A stretch of 64,000 bases of DNA from Streptomyces sp. NBRC 109706. Its GTDB lineage: Bacteria; Actinomycetota; Actinomycetes; Streptomycetales; Streptomycetaceae. The notes under the pieces are model-generated. The model saw nothing but the letters and a program-made list of their open reading frames with translations, did not search any database and was not told the DNA's origin. The stretch spans positions 558,001-622,000 of the forward strand of contig NZ_BBOM01000004.1 in the NCBI RefSeq assembly GCF_000974485.1, in the 5' to 3' direction. Of the stretch, positions 8,756-16,358 are shown piece after piece. The first letter of the stretch is position 1. The number at the start of each line of letters is the position of its first letter. The translations under genes and the position numbers were made by a program.

Positions 8756-9759
8756 GACGCGTCCCCCTCGGGCCCTGCCGGGGCTTCCGGGGCGGCCGCG
8801 AGGCGCCGGGCCCGTCGGCCCCGTGCGGTGACGGTCACCACGGCGGCCAGCAGAGCCACGGCCACCGCGCCCACCGCGAGCAGCACCGCCGGCAGGGACG
8901 ATGTCGCGCTCTCGTCCCCGGCCGCCGGCTCCTCCTCCTGGGCCCCGTCCGGTTCCGGTGTCGCCGGGACGGGCGTGGGCTCGTCGGCGGTCGTGGCGAA
9001 AGCCTCGTCCACATCCGTCGCCTCCCCGACGGCGAAGCGCAGCGGTGCGCGGTCGGCGACGGTCTCCCCGGTGATCAGCTCGGCCGAGACCTCGAAGTCC
9101 ACGACGTAGACGCCGGGTTCGGTGAACACCCAGTTGGCGTGGGTGTGGGTGTTGACGTCCACCCACAGCTCCTGCGGGCCGGGCTCGTCACCGTCCCACA
9201 GCACCTGGGGCGCGCCGAGGTCGCCGTTCTGGAGGAAGACCGCGAGATGGCCGGGGCCGTCGACGCCGTGCATCGTCAGCGTCACCCCCCGGTTGACCCG
9301 CGCCATGACCTCCGGGTCCTGGGTGTTCCAGCCCAGCCAGACCACCTCGGGCGCCTGGGTCTGGGGGATGACATGGAGGTCGCTGCCGGGCTCGGCGTCC
9401 AGAAACGCGAACCGCGGGTTGTCCGGGGCCTGTTGCACGGCGTCGTCGACGACTCTGGTCACCACATCGGTCAACGACCGCCATACCGGCGGCGACTGGG
9501 AGTCGTCCCGGCCCTGGATGCGCCATGCGCCGTCGACAAAACGGGGGCCGATGTCCACATGGCCGATGTCGAGCACCGCCCGGCCGGTGGCGTTCTCCTC
9601 CTCGGGGGCCACGGTCTGCTCCAGATCGTCGCCCTCGTCGGCGTTCTCGTCGGCATGGACGGCCGGCGCGGCCAGGGCGAGGAGGCCGACGGCGAGCAGG
9701 GCCGTCACCGGAACGGCCCGCCGGCGCGACGGGCCGGGCGGCTTGCGGAGTTGAGGCAT
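8752..9759 (-). CDS. ABC transporter-associated choice-of-anchor M repeat protein
   Basis: The 335-residue protein has a signal peptide (RRRAVPVTALLAVGLLALAAPAVHA), one repeat domain with the hallmark GHVDIGPRF, VVWLGWNT and HTHANWVFTEPGVYVVDFE segments, a low-complexity Pro/Glu linker and a C-terminal membrane helix (LPAVLLAVGAVAVALLAAVV) with an Arg-rich tail. This is the actinobacterial ABC transporter-associated repeat protein type, found with anchored-repeat metal transporters. It probably sits outside the membrane beside the transporter; ligand unknown. The tail RARRLAAAPE follows the stop-transfer helix, with no LPxTG-type motif here. Confidence 0.88.
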   Translation of the reverse strand: MPQLRKPPGPSRRRAVPVTALLAVGLLALAAPAVHADENADEGDDLEQTVAPEEENATGRAVLDIGHVDIGPRFVDGAWRIQGRDDSQSPPVWRSLTDVVTRVVDDAVQQAPDNPRFAFLDAEPGSDLHVIPQTQAPEVVWLGWNTQDPEVMARVNRGVTLTMHGVDGPGHLAVFLQNGDLGAPQVLWDGDEPGPQELWVDVNTHTHANWVFTEPGVYVVDFEVSAELITGETVADRAPLRFAVGEATDVDEAFATTADEPTPVPATPEPDGAQEEEPAAGDESATSSLPAVLLAVGAVAVALLAAVVTVTARGRRARRLAAAPEAPAGPEGDAS

Positions 9760-9789
9760 CGGGAGTCCTGGGTTCTCTCGGTCTGGGAA

Positions 9790-9835
9790 GGGCTTCTTGG
9801 GGGCTTGAGAGCTTGGGGGCTTGAGGGCTTGGGAC
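9790..9835. repeat. Short G/T-rich direct repeats
   Basis: Between two genes of the metal operon the 102-nt spacer holds repeated GGGGGCTTGAG and AGCTTGGG words (about two and a half diverged units), followed by GGCGGGGCTCGGGGGGCTCGGGG. No promoter or operator was recognised. The repeats are probably slippage products. Confidence 0.6.
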
Positions 9836-9861
9836 TTGGCGGGGCTCGGGGGGCTCGGGGG

Positions 9862-11427
9862 TCAGCCGAGGCAGTCGCGCAGTGAGTCGGCGTTGGCGCG
9901 CATCATCGCGACATAGCTGGTGACGTTCTCGTCGAAGGCGTCGCCATAGATCACACACACCTCCACGCCGCGCTCCTCGGCGATCTGGACGAGGGTGCTG
10001 GAGCGGCTGCGGAGGTTGGGCTCCAGGAAGACGGCGGGCACAGCGAGGTTGTCGATGGTCTCGCCCAGCCGGCGCCGCTCGGCCAGGCTGGGCTCGGTGG
10101 CCGGGTTGGGCGTCACAAACCCGGCGATGTCCAGTCCGTAGGCCGCGCCCAGATAGCCGAACGCGTCGTGGGTGGTGACCAGTTGACGGCGGGAGGCGGG
10201 TATCTCCGCGATGGTCTCCGTCAGATGCTCGTCGAGTTCCTCCAACTCACCCAGGTAGTCGCTGGCGTTGGCGCGGTACTCGGCGGCGTGGTCCGGGTCG
10301 ATCTCGATCAGGGTGTCGCGGATGATCTGCACATAGGCCATCGCGTTGCGGACGTTCTGCCAGAGATGCGGATCGATCTCGCCGTGCACATGGCGGCCGA
10401 GAACCGCCTGGGGCAGCTGGTGGATCTCGTCGCCGGCGCGGCCCAGCATCCGGAACCTGAGGTCGCCCGGCACCTCGGTGAGCGCCTTGTTGGGCACCTC
10501 GATCACCGTTTCGGCCGGGGCGTGCGACTCCCGGTGGGCATGGCCGCCGTGGCCCTCCCCGTCGGCGAGGATCGTCACCCCCTGCGGCCCGTCCAGGTCG
10601 ACGGTGATATCGGCGTGCCCCCCGCCGAGGACGGTCGCCCCGGCCATGCCGGGAACGGAGTGCGGGTCGACGCCGACGGCGAAGGTGATCGTGGTCCCGC
10701 CCACGGGCAGCGGCCGGCTGGTCTCCTCGGGCACCAGCTCGGCCGCCAACTCAAGGCGGTAGACGCCTGGTTCGGTGAACGCCCAGCTCATATGGGTGTG
10801 GGCGTCCGGCGGGAGCAGCGCGGTGTCGTGTCGGTAGCCGTCGCCGGCGTCGAAGCCGTCGGAGGAGTCGAAGAAGACGGCCGGCTCGCCGAAGGTCTCC
10901 GTCAGATAGCCGACCAGCTCGCCCGGTCCGTCGAGAGCGGTGGCCTTGAGCCGCACCTCCGACGTGCGGTTGGCCCCCGACTCCTCGCCCGTGCCCCGGA
11001 CGCGCAGACCCAGCCAGATGGTGTCGAGGTTGACGTTCTCCACCAGCGGGATGATCTCGGCGGCATAGCGCACCGCGCGCTCGGCGAGCGAGATATTGGG
11101 CACGTCGTCCGGCAGGTTGGCGTCCAGCGCGCGGATCAGGTTCTGCTCCTCCAGCATCAGGTAGTTGCTGAACGCGGCGTCGGCGTAGACGATGTCCCGC
11201 ACATCGCGCAGCGTCGGCTCGTGCGAGTGCGGATCGCCGCCCTCGGGCACCAGCGACTCGACGTCGACCCGTTCGCCGCCGACCTGCCGGGCCAGATCGG
11301 CCAGGATCCCGGTGGTGGTGACGACGCTGACGCGGCCGTCGTCCGGCGGGGTGGCCAACCCGCCGCAGCCGACGACCGTCCATGTCAGCGCGGCGGCGAT
11401 GGCCAGCGCGGCGCTTCTTCTGGCCAT
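9862..11427 (-). CDS. Anchored-repeat ABC transporter substrate-binding lipoprotein with inserted choice-of-anchor M repeat
   Basis: The 521-residue product starts with a lipoprotein signal (ALAIAAALTWTVVGCGG, lipobox VVGC). ATG 11427 is preferred because an AGGAGAGG site precedes it; ATG 11454 is possible. The first part is ZnuA-like (VVTTTGILADLARQVGG, EGGDPHSHEPTLRDV). A choice-of-anchor M repeat is inserted in the middle (TIWLGLRVRG, HTHMSWAFTEPGVYRLELAAEL), followed by a His-rich loop (GHGGHAHRESH) and the second ZnuA lobe (GEIDPHLWQNVRNA, TTHDAFGYLGAAYGL, EPNLRSRSS). This split layout is diagnostic of anchored-repeat metal transporters, probably for zinc, delivering to the permease at 7116-8009. 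Confidence 0.93.
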   Translation of the reverse strand: MARRSAALAIAAALTWTVVGCGGLATPPDDGRVSVVTTTGILADLARQVGGERVDVESLVPEGGDPHSHEPTLRDVRDIVYADAAFSNYLMLEEQNLIRALDANLPDDVPNISLAERAVRYAAEIIPLVENVNLDTIWLGLRVRGTGEESGANRTSEVRLKATALDGPGELVGYLTETFGEPAVFFDSSDGFDAGDGYRHDTALLPPDAHTHMSWAFTEPGVYRLELAAELVPEETSRPLPVGGTTITFAVGVDPHSVPGMAGATVLGGGHADITVDLDGPQGVTILADGEGHGGHAHRESHAPAETVIEVPNKALTEVPGDLRFRMLGRAGDEIHQLPQAVLGRHVHGEIDPHLWQNVRNAMAYVQIIRDTLIEIDPDHAAEYRANASDYLGELEELDEHLTETIAEIPASRRQLVTTHDAFGYLGAAYGLDIAGFVTPNPATEPSLAERRRLGETIDNLAVPAVFLEPNLRSRSSTLVQIAEERGVEVCVIYGDAFDENVTSYVAMMRANADSLRDCLG

Positions 11428-11523
11428 GGGCCGACTGCCTCTCCTGGTGAACATCCCTGTGTCTCCCGTGGTGTTGGGCCGACGGCGCCTGCCGGGGAGG
11501 GGCGCCGTCGGCCCGGTCCCGCG

Positions 11524-13506
11524 TCAGGCGATGGCCGTCCGCTGCCGTCGGGCGAGCAGGAACGCGCCGGCGCCGGCGGCCAGCAGGGCGGTGCTGAGCC
11601 CCGCCACCAGCAGGGGCGGGAAGCCGCTGCCGGTGCTGGCCAGGTTGCCGACCGCGCCGCCCGTCAGGTCGTCGTCGGCGTTGTCGGCGAGCACGCAGTC
11701 CTCGCCGTCGGCCGTCCGGCCGGCCGTCGCCGTCCCGCTGGCGGCGCCGTCGGGGGCGTCCCCGACCGCGAAGGTGTAGGTGGCGGCGTCGCTGGTGATG
11801 GCCTCGCCGGTGGCCGGGTCGGTGGCGGTGGCCCGGGCGGTGAGGGTGTAGGTGCCGGGGTCGGTGAACGTCCACTGGGCGTGGGTGTGCGCCGGGGTCT
11901 CCTCCCGGATGGTGCCGGGCAGGTCGAAGTCGCCCTCCTCCAGCAGCGGGACGACGCCGCCGAAGGTGTTGGTGGTGTAGAGGAAGACCTCGCCCGGGCC
12001 CTCGACGGCGCTGACGGCGATCTCCACGTCGGTGTAGCCGCTGCCGGCGGTGCCGTTGGTGTTCCAGCCGGGCCAGATCAGGTTCGGGTCCTGGGTGAGC
12101 GGCAGCAGATAGCCGCTGGGCGAGCCCGGGTACCCGTCGGGGATCTCCTCGGTCCAGGCGTCCTGCTTGACGTGCAGCAGCACATCCTCGGGGGCGTGCG
12201 TCACATGGCTGCCGGTCACATCCTCCTGGAGGTCGAGGGTCAGCTCCTCGCCCTCGGCCTGGACGTTGAAGGCGTCGATATGGCCGTGGTCGAGCACCAG
12301 CGCGTCGCGCGTGTCGCCGTCCCGGTCGACGGGGAAGCACTGCGGCTCGTCGTCGCCACCGTTGCCGCCGGCGGTCGCGCCGTCCGAACCGCCGTTGCCG
12401 GACGAGCCGTTGTCGCTGCCCCCGTCCTGCCCGTCGCCGTCGCCGTTGCCGCCGTCGTGGCCGCCCGAGCCGCTGTCCTGACCGCCGTCGTCGCCGTCGC
12501 CGTCGTGACCGCCGTCGTGGCCGCCCTCGTGGCCGCCCTCGTGGTCGTCGATGTGGATGGTCACCGGCTCCGATGCGGCGGCCACCTCGTGGTTCTCGTC
12601 GAGCAGTTCGGCCCGCAGCTGCTGGCCGTCCACCTCGGCGGTGCCCGAGTACCGGTCGCCGTTGCCGCCCTCGGCGGCCTCCCACTCGGCGGCCTCGGAG
12701 TCCCTGGTGTACCAGTGGTAGTGGTCCAGCTCGGTCTCCACCTCGGGGACGGCCGTCAACTCGACCGGGTCACCGGTGTGGTAGTGGTGCGCCAGCCCCT
12801 CGATCGACAGGCTGGTCGGGTCCGGGTCGGTCGGATCGGGGTCCGGGTCGGGGTCCCCCGGCACGCCGACCGCGAAGGTGTAGGTGGCGGCGTCGCTGGT
12901 GATGCTCTCGCCGGTGGCCGGGTCGGTGGCGGTGGCCTCGGCGGTGAGGGTGTAGGTGCCGGGGTCGGAGAACGTCCACTGCGCGTGGGTGTGTGCGGGG
13001 GTCTCCTCCCGGATGGTGCCCGGGAGTTGGTAGCCGCCGTCCTCCAACAGCGAGGTGACGGTGCCGAATCCGGTCAGCGTGTAGAGGAAGACCTCGCCCG
13101 GGCCCTCCACTTCGCTGACGGCGATCTCCACGTCGGTGAGGCCGCTGCTGGCGGTGCCGTTGGTGTTCCAGCCGGGCCAGATCAGGTTCGGGTCCTGGGT
13201 CAGCGGCAGCACATAGCCGGCCGGCGAGCCCGGGTACCCGTCGGGGATGCCCTCGGTCCAGGCGCTCTCCTTGACCTGCAACAGCACGTCCTCGGGGGCG
13301 TGTCGGACATGCGAACCGGTGACGTCCTCGGCGAGGTCGAGCACGACCTCGCCCCCCTCGACGGACACGTTGAACGCGTCGATATGCCCGTGGTCCAGCA
13401 CCAGCGGATCGGCCGCCTGGGCGGCGCCCATGGCTCCGACCACCAGGGCGGAGGCCATCAGACCCGCGACGGCGGGTCGCCATCCGGGGCGTATTCGGGT
13501 GGTCAT
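11524..13506 (-). CDS. LAxTG-anchored surface protein with two choice-of-anchor M repeats
   Basis: The 660-residue protein has a signal peptide (ALVVGAMGAAQA). Two near-identical repeats follow, each with LVLDHGHIDAFNV, DPNLIWPGWNTNGTA and THAQWTF(S/T)DPGTYTL. An Ig-like segment (LSIEGLAHHYHTGDPVELTA) and a Gly/Asp/His-rich low-complexity stretch lie between them. It ends with LASTG, a hydrophobic helix and an Arg-rich tail, a class E sortase LAxTG anchor. It is the first gene after the Zur-like box and may bind or store metal at the cell wall for the transporter. No sortase is encoded in this window. The duplicated repeats make about 550 bp of near-direct repeat DNA. Confidence 0.92.
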   Translation of the reverse strand: MTTRIRPGWRPAVAGLMASALVVGAMGAAQAADPLVLDHGHIDAFNVSVEGGEVVLDLAEDVTGSHVRHAPEDVLLQVKESAWTEGIPDGYPGSPAGYVLPLTQDPNLIWPGWNTNGTASSGLTDVEIAVSEVEGPGEVFLYTLTGFGTVTSLLEDGGYQLPGTIREETPAHTHAQWTFSDPGTYTLTAEATATDPATGESITSDAATYTFAVGVPGDPDPDPDPTDPDPTSLSIEGLAHHYHTGDPVELTAVPEVETELDHYHWYTRDSEAAEWEAAEGGNGDRYSGTAEVDGQQLRAELLDENHEVAAASEPVTIHIDDHEGGHEGGHDGGHDGDGDDGGQDSGSGGHDGGNGDGDGQDGGSDNGSSGNGGSDGATAGGNGGDDEPQCFPVDRDGDTRDALVLDHGHIDAFNVQAEGEELTLDLQEDVTGSHVTHAPEDVLLHVKQDAWTEEIPDGYPGSPSGYLLPLTQDPNLIWPGWNTNGTAGSGYTDVEIAVSAVEGPGEVFLYTTNTFGGVVPLLEEGDFDLPGTIREETPAHTHAQWTFTDPGTYTLTARATATDPATGEAITSDAATYTFAVGDAPDGAASGTATAGRTADGEDCVLADNADDDLTGGAVGNLASTGSGFPPLLVAGLSTALLAAGAGAFLLARRQRTAIA

Positions 13507-13969
13507 GTGGTGGGTTGCTCCTTCTGCTCTTCACGGCACCGCGGAAACGAGCCGGCCGCGGCTCTCGGAAGGCGAGCGTACGTAACGATAATCGTTTTCA
13601 TCAAGGGGTTCGGGGGCGCCCGCTCCGTGGGTTGTCGACATCCCACGCCCGGCACGGCTCGGCGCCGGGGCGGCCGGCCGCGTCAAAAGGGCCAGCTGGC
13701 AGCGGAGTTGAAGACCCCCGGCCCGCTCAACGTCGTCGCGCCGCATGTGACACACGACATAGCGGGGGGTCGCTCCTCGGGACCTCGGTCCCGGGGGTCG
13801 CTCGCGCCGTCGGGTGCGAGGTGGCTCGGTGGGCGAATATCGTCCGGGGGCCGGGTCCCGGCCGGGCGCCATAGGGGTGTTCGAAGTTCGAACACATAGG
13901 ATGGCTACCGCAAAGAAAGCGTGCGGGCCGGTCGTTGTGGCGTGCGGGAGAAGGGGAACGGGGCGGCGG
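13507..13969. other. Intergenic region between the metal operon and the kinase genes
   Basis: This 463-bp stretch separates divergently read genes. It contains the Zur-like box at 13583-13600 on the metal-operon side. On the other side is an imperfect GGGACCTCGGTCCCGGGGG hairpin near 13778-13797. I see no convincing gene in it; short open frames have poor start sites and no recognisable protein. Confidence 0.55.
13583..13600 (-). promoter_or_regulatory. Zur-box-like operator
   Basis: TAACGATAATCGTTTTCA contains the perfect odd dyad AACGAT-A-ATCGTT (13584-13596). Read on the minus strand, TGAAAACGATTATCGTTA matches the TGAAAAtGAttTTCA style of streptomycete Zur boxes. It lies 77 nt upstream of the first gene of the anchored-repeat metal ABC operon, as expected for zinc-repressed uptake. 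Zur itself is not in the window. Confidence 0.72.
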
Positions 13970-16273
13970 GTGCTTCGGGAACTGAGGGTGGGCACGCCGG
14001 CGGAGGTCGGCCCCTATCGGCTGCTGGCGTTGCTCGGCGCCGGCGGCATGGGCGAGGTCTGTCTCGGCTCGCGGGACGGGGAGTTGGCCGCCGTCAAGAC
14101 CGTGCGGCGGGAGATCGCCGTCGACGGCGAGTTCCGCGTCCGGTTCCGGCGGGAGGTCGCCGCCGCCCGCGCGGTGCGGCACCCCCGGGTGGCGCGGGTC
14201 CTCGACGGGGACGCGGAGGCGGAGCGGCCCTGGTTGGCGACGGAGTATGTGCCGGGCCCCAGCCTCCAGGAGGCGGTGGCCAGGTGCGGCCCGCTGCCGG
14301 TGCCGGTGGTGCGGCGGCTCGGTGCCGATCTGGCGCGGGCGTTGGCCGCCGTGCACGGCGCCGGTCTTGTGCACCGTGACGTCAAGCCGGGCAATGTGCT
14401 GTTGGGCGCCGAAGGACCCCGGCTGATCGACTTCGGCATCGCCAGGGCGACGGACGCCAGCACGCTCACCGCCACCGGCAAGATGATCGGCTCGCCCGGT
14501 TTCATGTCCCCGGAACATATCGCCGGCGGGCGGCATGTCACGGCGGCCTCGGATGTCTTCTGCCTCGGCGCGGTCCTCTGCTTCGCCGCGACCGGCGGCG
14601 GACCGTTCGGCGAGGCGCCGCTCGCCGTGCTGCTCTACCGGATCGCCGAGGGCGAATCGGACCTCTCGGCGGTGCCCGAAGAACTCCGCGAGACGCTGAC
14701 CGCCTGTATCCACCCCGAGCCGGCGCGCCGCCCGCAACTCGCCGAAGTTATCGAGCGGTTCGACGAAGCGGGCGAGGGCGAGCGCGCCTGGCCGGCCCCG
14801 GTGAGGGAGCTGATCGAAGGTCAGGAGGCCGAGGTCCGCCGGCTGACCGCCCGCCCCCCGATGCCCCCGGGGCCCCCGCCCGGGCCCGGCCCGCTGGTAA
14901 CGGTCAGCCCCGGCACCGCCGTCGGCGCCCGCCGGCGCCGGCCGCGCGCCGGCCTGCTGCTGGCCGGCGTCGGACTGGCCGTCGGCCTCACCGCCCTCTG
15001 GTGGTCGCGCGGCACCGACGAGCCCGAAGCGGGCGGCGGAGCCCCGCCGGACGTGGGAACGGTCGCCGAACTGCCCCCGGCCGAACGGGTCACCGTCGAC
15101 GCCATGGGCGGGCCCGACCGTGGCCGGAACTTCTCCGCGCACACCCTGGACCGCCCCGAGGAGTGGCGCGAGTGGTCCGGCGCCTTCGCCGGCGCCCCCG
15201 AGCACTGCGCGCTGGGCAGTTCCCTGCTGGTCTGCCGGCTCGCCGACGGCACCCTCCAGGCGCTGGCGGTCGCCGACGGCAGCCCGTTGTGGCAGGCCAC
15301 GCCCGACGACGCCGCCGCGCCCGACTCGCTGGGCGCGCCCGCGCTCGGCGGCTCGCTGGTGCTGTCCGCCGAGGGCGGCCGGCTGGTGGCCCGCAACACC
15401 GCGACCGGCGAACGGTACTGGGACGTCGACCTGCCGGGCGACCGCCCCGAGGCCGGCGGGCAGCCGCTGACCGCCGACGACACCGTCTTCCTCGCCACGG
15501 CCGGCGACGACGGGGTGACGATCGCCGCGCACGCCCTGGCGGACGGCGCCGAGCTGTGGCGGCACCCCGCCGGCGCACCGCACCGGGACGAGGAGGACCG
15601 GCCCGTTCCCGCCGTGCAGGCGTATGGCGGGGGAGCGCTCTTCGCCAACGACGCCGACGGCCTGGTGGCGTTGGACGGCGCGACCGGCGAGGAACGGGCG
15701 CGGGACGGATCGGGCGCCCCCTACTGCGCGAACGGCCGGCTGGCCGGCAGCTATCTGGCCTGCGCCTACCTCGCGGACTCCGAACGGGCCGGCGGCTTCT
15801 ACCAGTTGATGGCGAGCCAGGGCCTTGAGGTGAAGATCGACGATGACGACGAGGGGCGTCCCGACCCCTGGCTGACGCCCGGCACCATCCCCTCGCCCGG
15901 CGATACGGACGGGTCACGGGAGACGGTGCGGGCGTTCAGCAGTGGCACCATGCTCACCCTGCGCGGCGATCCCGGGGCCGAGGAGTTGCTGATCCGCGAC
16001 CTCAGCTACTACGACGAGCGGCCCCGGACGCTCTGGCCGAGGCCTGGCGGGCAGGCCGACGCGCGGGTCGGTTCGCCCGTGTATGTGGGCACCCGCGCGG
16101 TCTTCGTGGCCGGCGACACCCTCTATGTCCACGAGCCGGGCGACGGCCAGGAGTGGGAGGTGCCGCTGCCCGCCACCGGCGCCGGCGCCGATTCGCCCCA
16201 GCTGCTGGCGGTCGGCGGGTTGGCGTATCTGGTGTGGTCGGACGGCACGGCGGTCTCGGTCGAGATCCCGTGA
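13970..16273 (+). CDS. Membrane Ser/Thr protein kinase with PQQ-propeller-like sensor domain (kinase 1)
   Basis: GTG 13970 follows a GGGAGAAGGGGAA site and gives 767 residues. The kinase domain covers about residues 12-270: LGAGGMGEVCLG (Gly loop), AAVKTVR (Lys), LVHRDVKPGNVLL (catalytic loop), LIDFGIARA (DFG) and SPGFMSPEH. A Pro-rich linker and one membrane helix (LLLAGVGLAVGLTALWW) lead to an extracytoplasmic domain of repeated strands such as LVARNTATGERYWDVDL and GLVALDGATGEERARD, as in PQQ-type beta-propellers. It is probably a sensor kinase for an external signal. Its kinase domain is highly similar to that of the next gene, suggesting tandem duplication. Confidence 0.92.
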   Translation: MLRELRVGTPAEVGPYRLLALLGAGGMGEVCLGSRDGELAAVKTVRREIAVDGEFRVRFRREVAAARAVRHPRVARVLDGDAEAERPWLATEYVPGPSLQEAVARCGPLPVPVVRRLGADLARALAAVHGAGLVHRDVKPGNVLLGAEGPRLIDFGIARATDASTLTATGKMIGSPGFMSPEHIAGGRHVTAASDVFCLGAVLCFAATGGGPFGEAPLAVLLYRIAEGESDLSAVPEELRETLTACIHPEPARRPQLAEVIERFDEAGEGERAWPAPVRELIEGQEAEVRRLTARPPMPPGPPPGPGPLVTVSPGTAVGARRRRPRAGLLLAGVGLAVGLTALWWSRGTDEPEAGGGAPPDVGTVAELPPAERVTVDAMGGPDRGRNFSAHTLDRPEEWREWSGAFAGAPEHCALGSSLLVCRLADGTLQALAVADGSPLWQATPDDAAAPDSLGAPALGGSLVLSAEGGRLVARNTATGERYWDVDLPGDRPEAGGQPLTADDTVFLATAGDDGVTIAAHALADGAELWRHPAGAPHRDEEDRPVPAVQAYGGGALFANDADGLVALDGATGEERARDGSGAPYCANGRLAGSYLACAYLADSERAGGFYQLMASQGLEVKIDDDDEGRPDPWLTPGTIPSPGDTDGSRETVRAFSSGTMLTLRGDPGAEELLIRDLSYYDERPRTLWPRPGGQADARVGSPVYVGTRAVFVAGDTLYVHEPGDGQEWEVPLPATGAGADSPQLLAVGGLAYLVWSDGTAVSVEIP

Positions 16274-16358
16274 CGGGCGGCGAATCCCCCGACGGCCCCG
16301 CGACGGGCGGCCGGTGGGGCGGGCAAAGCGAGCGAGGTCGGTCCGGAGGAGAAGCGGG

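Noticed and set aside
12300..12560. Short GCCGCCGTCGTGGCC-type repeats as an intergenic repeat element
   Set aside because: They encode the Gly/Asp/His-rich linker of the surface protein and lie fully within its frame.
10168..13899. A 1243-residue open frame on the plus strand across the metal operon
   Set aside because: It is antisense to genes with clear domain motifs, has shadow composition (Gly/Val/Arg runs) and no recognisable domain or start site.
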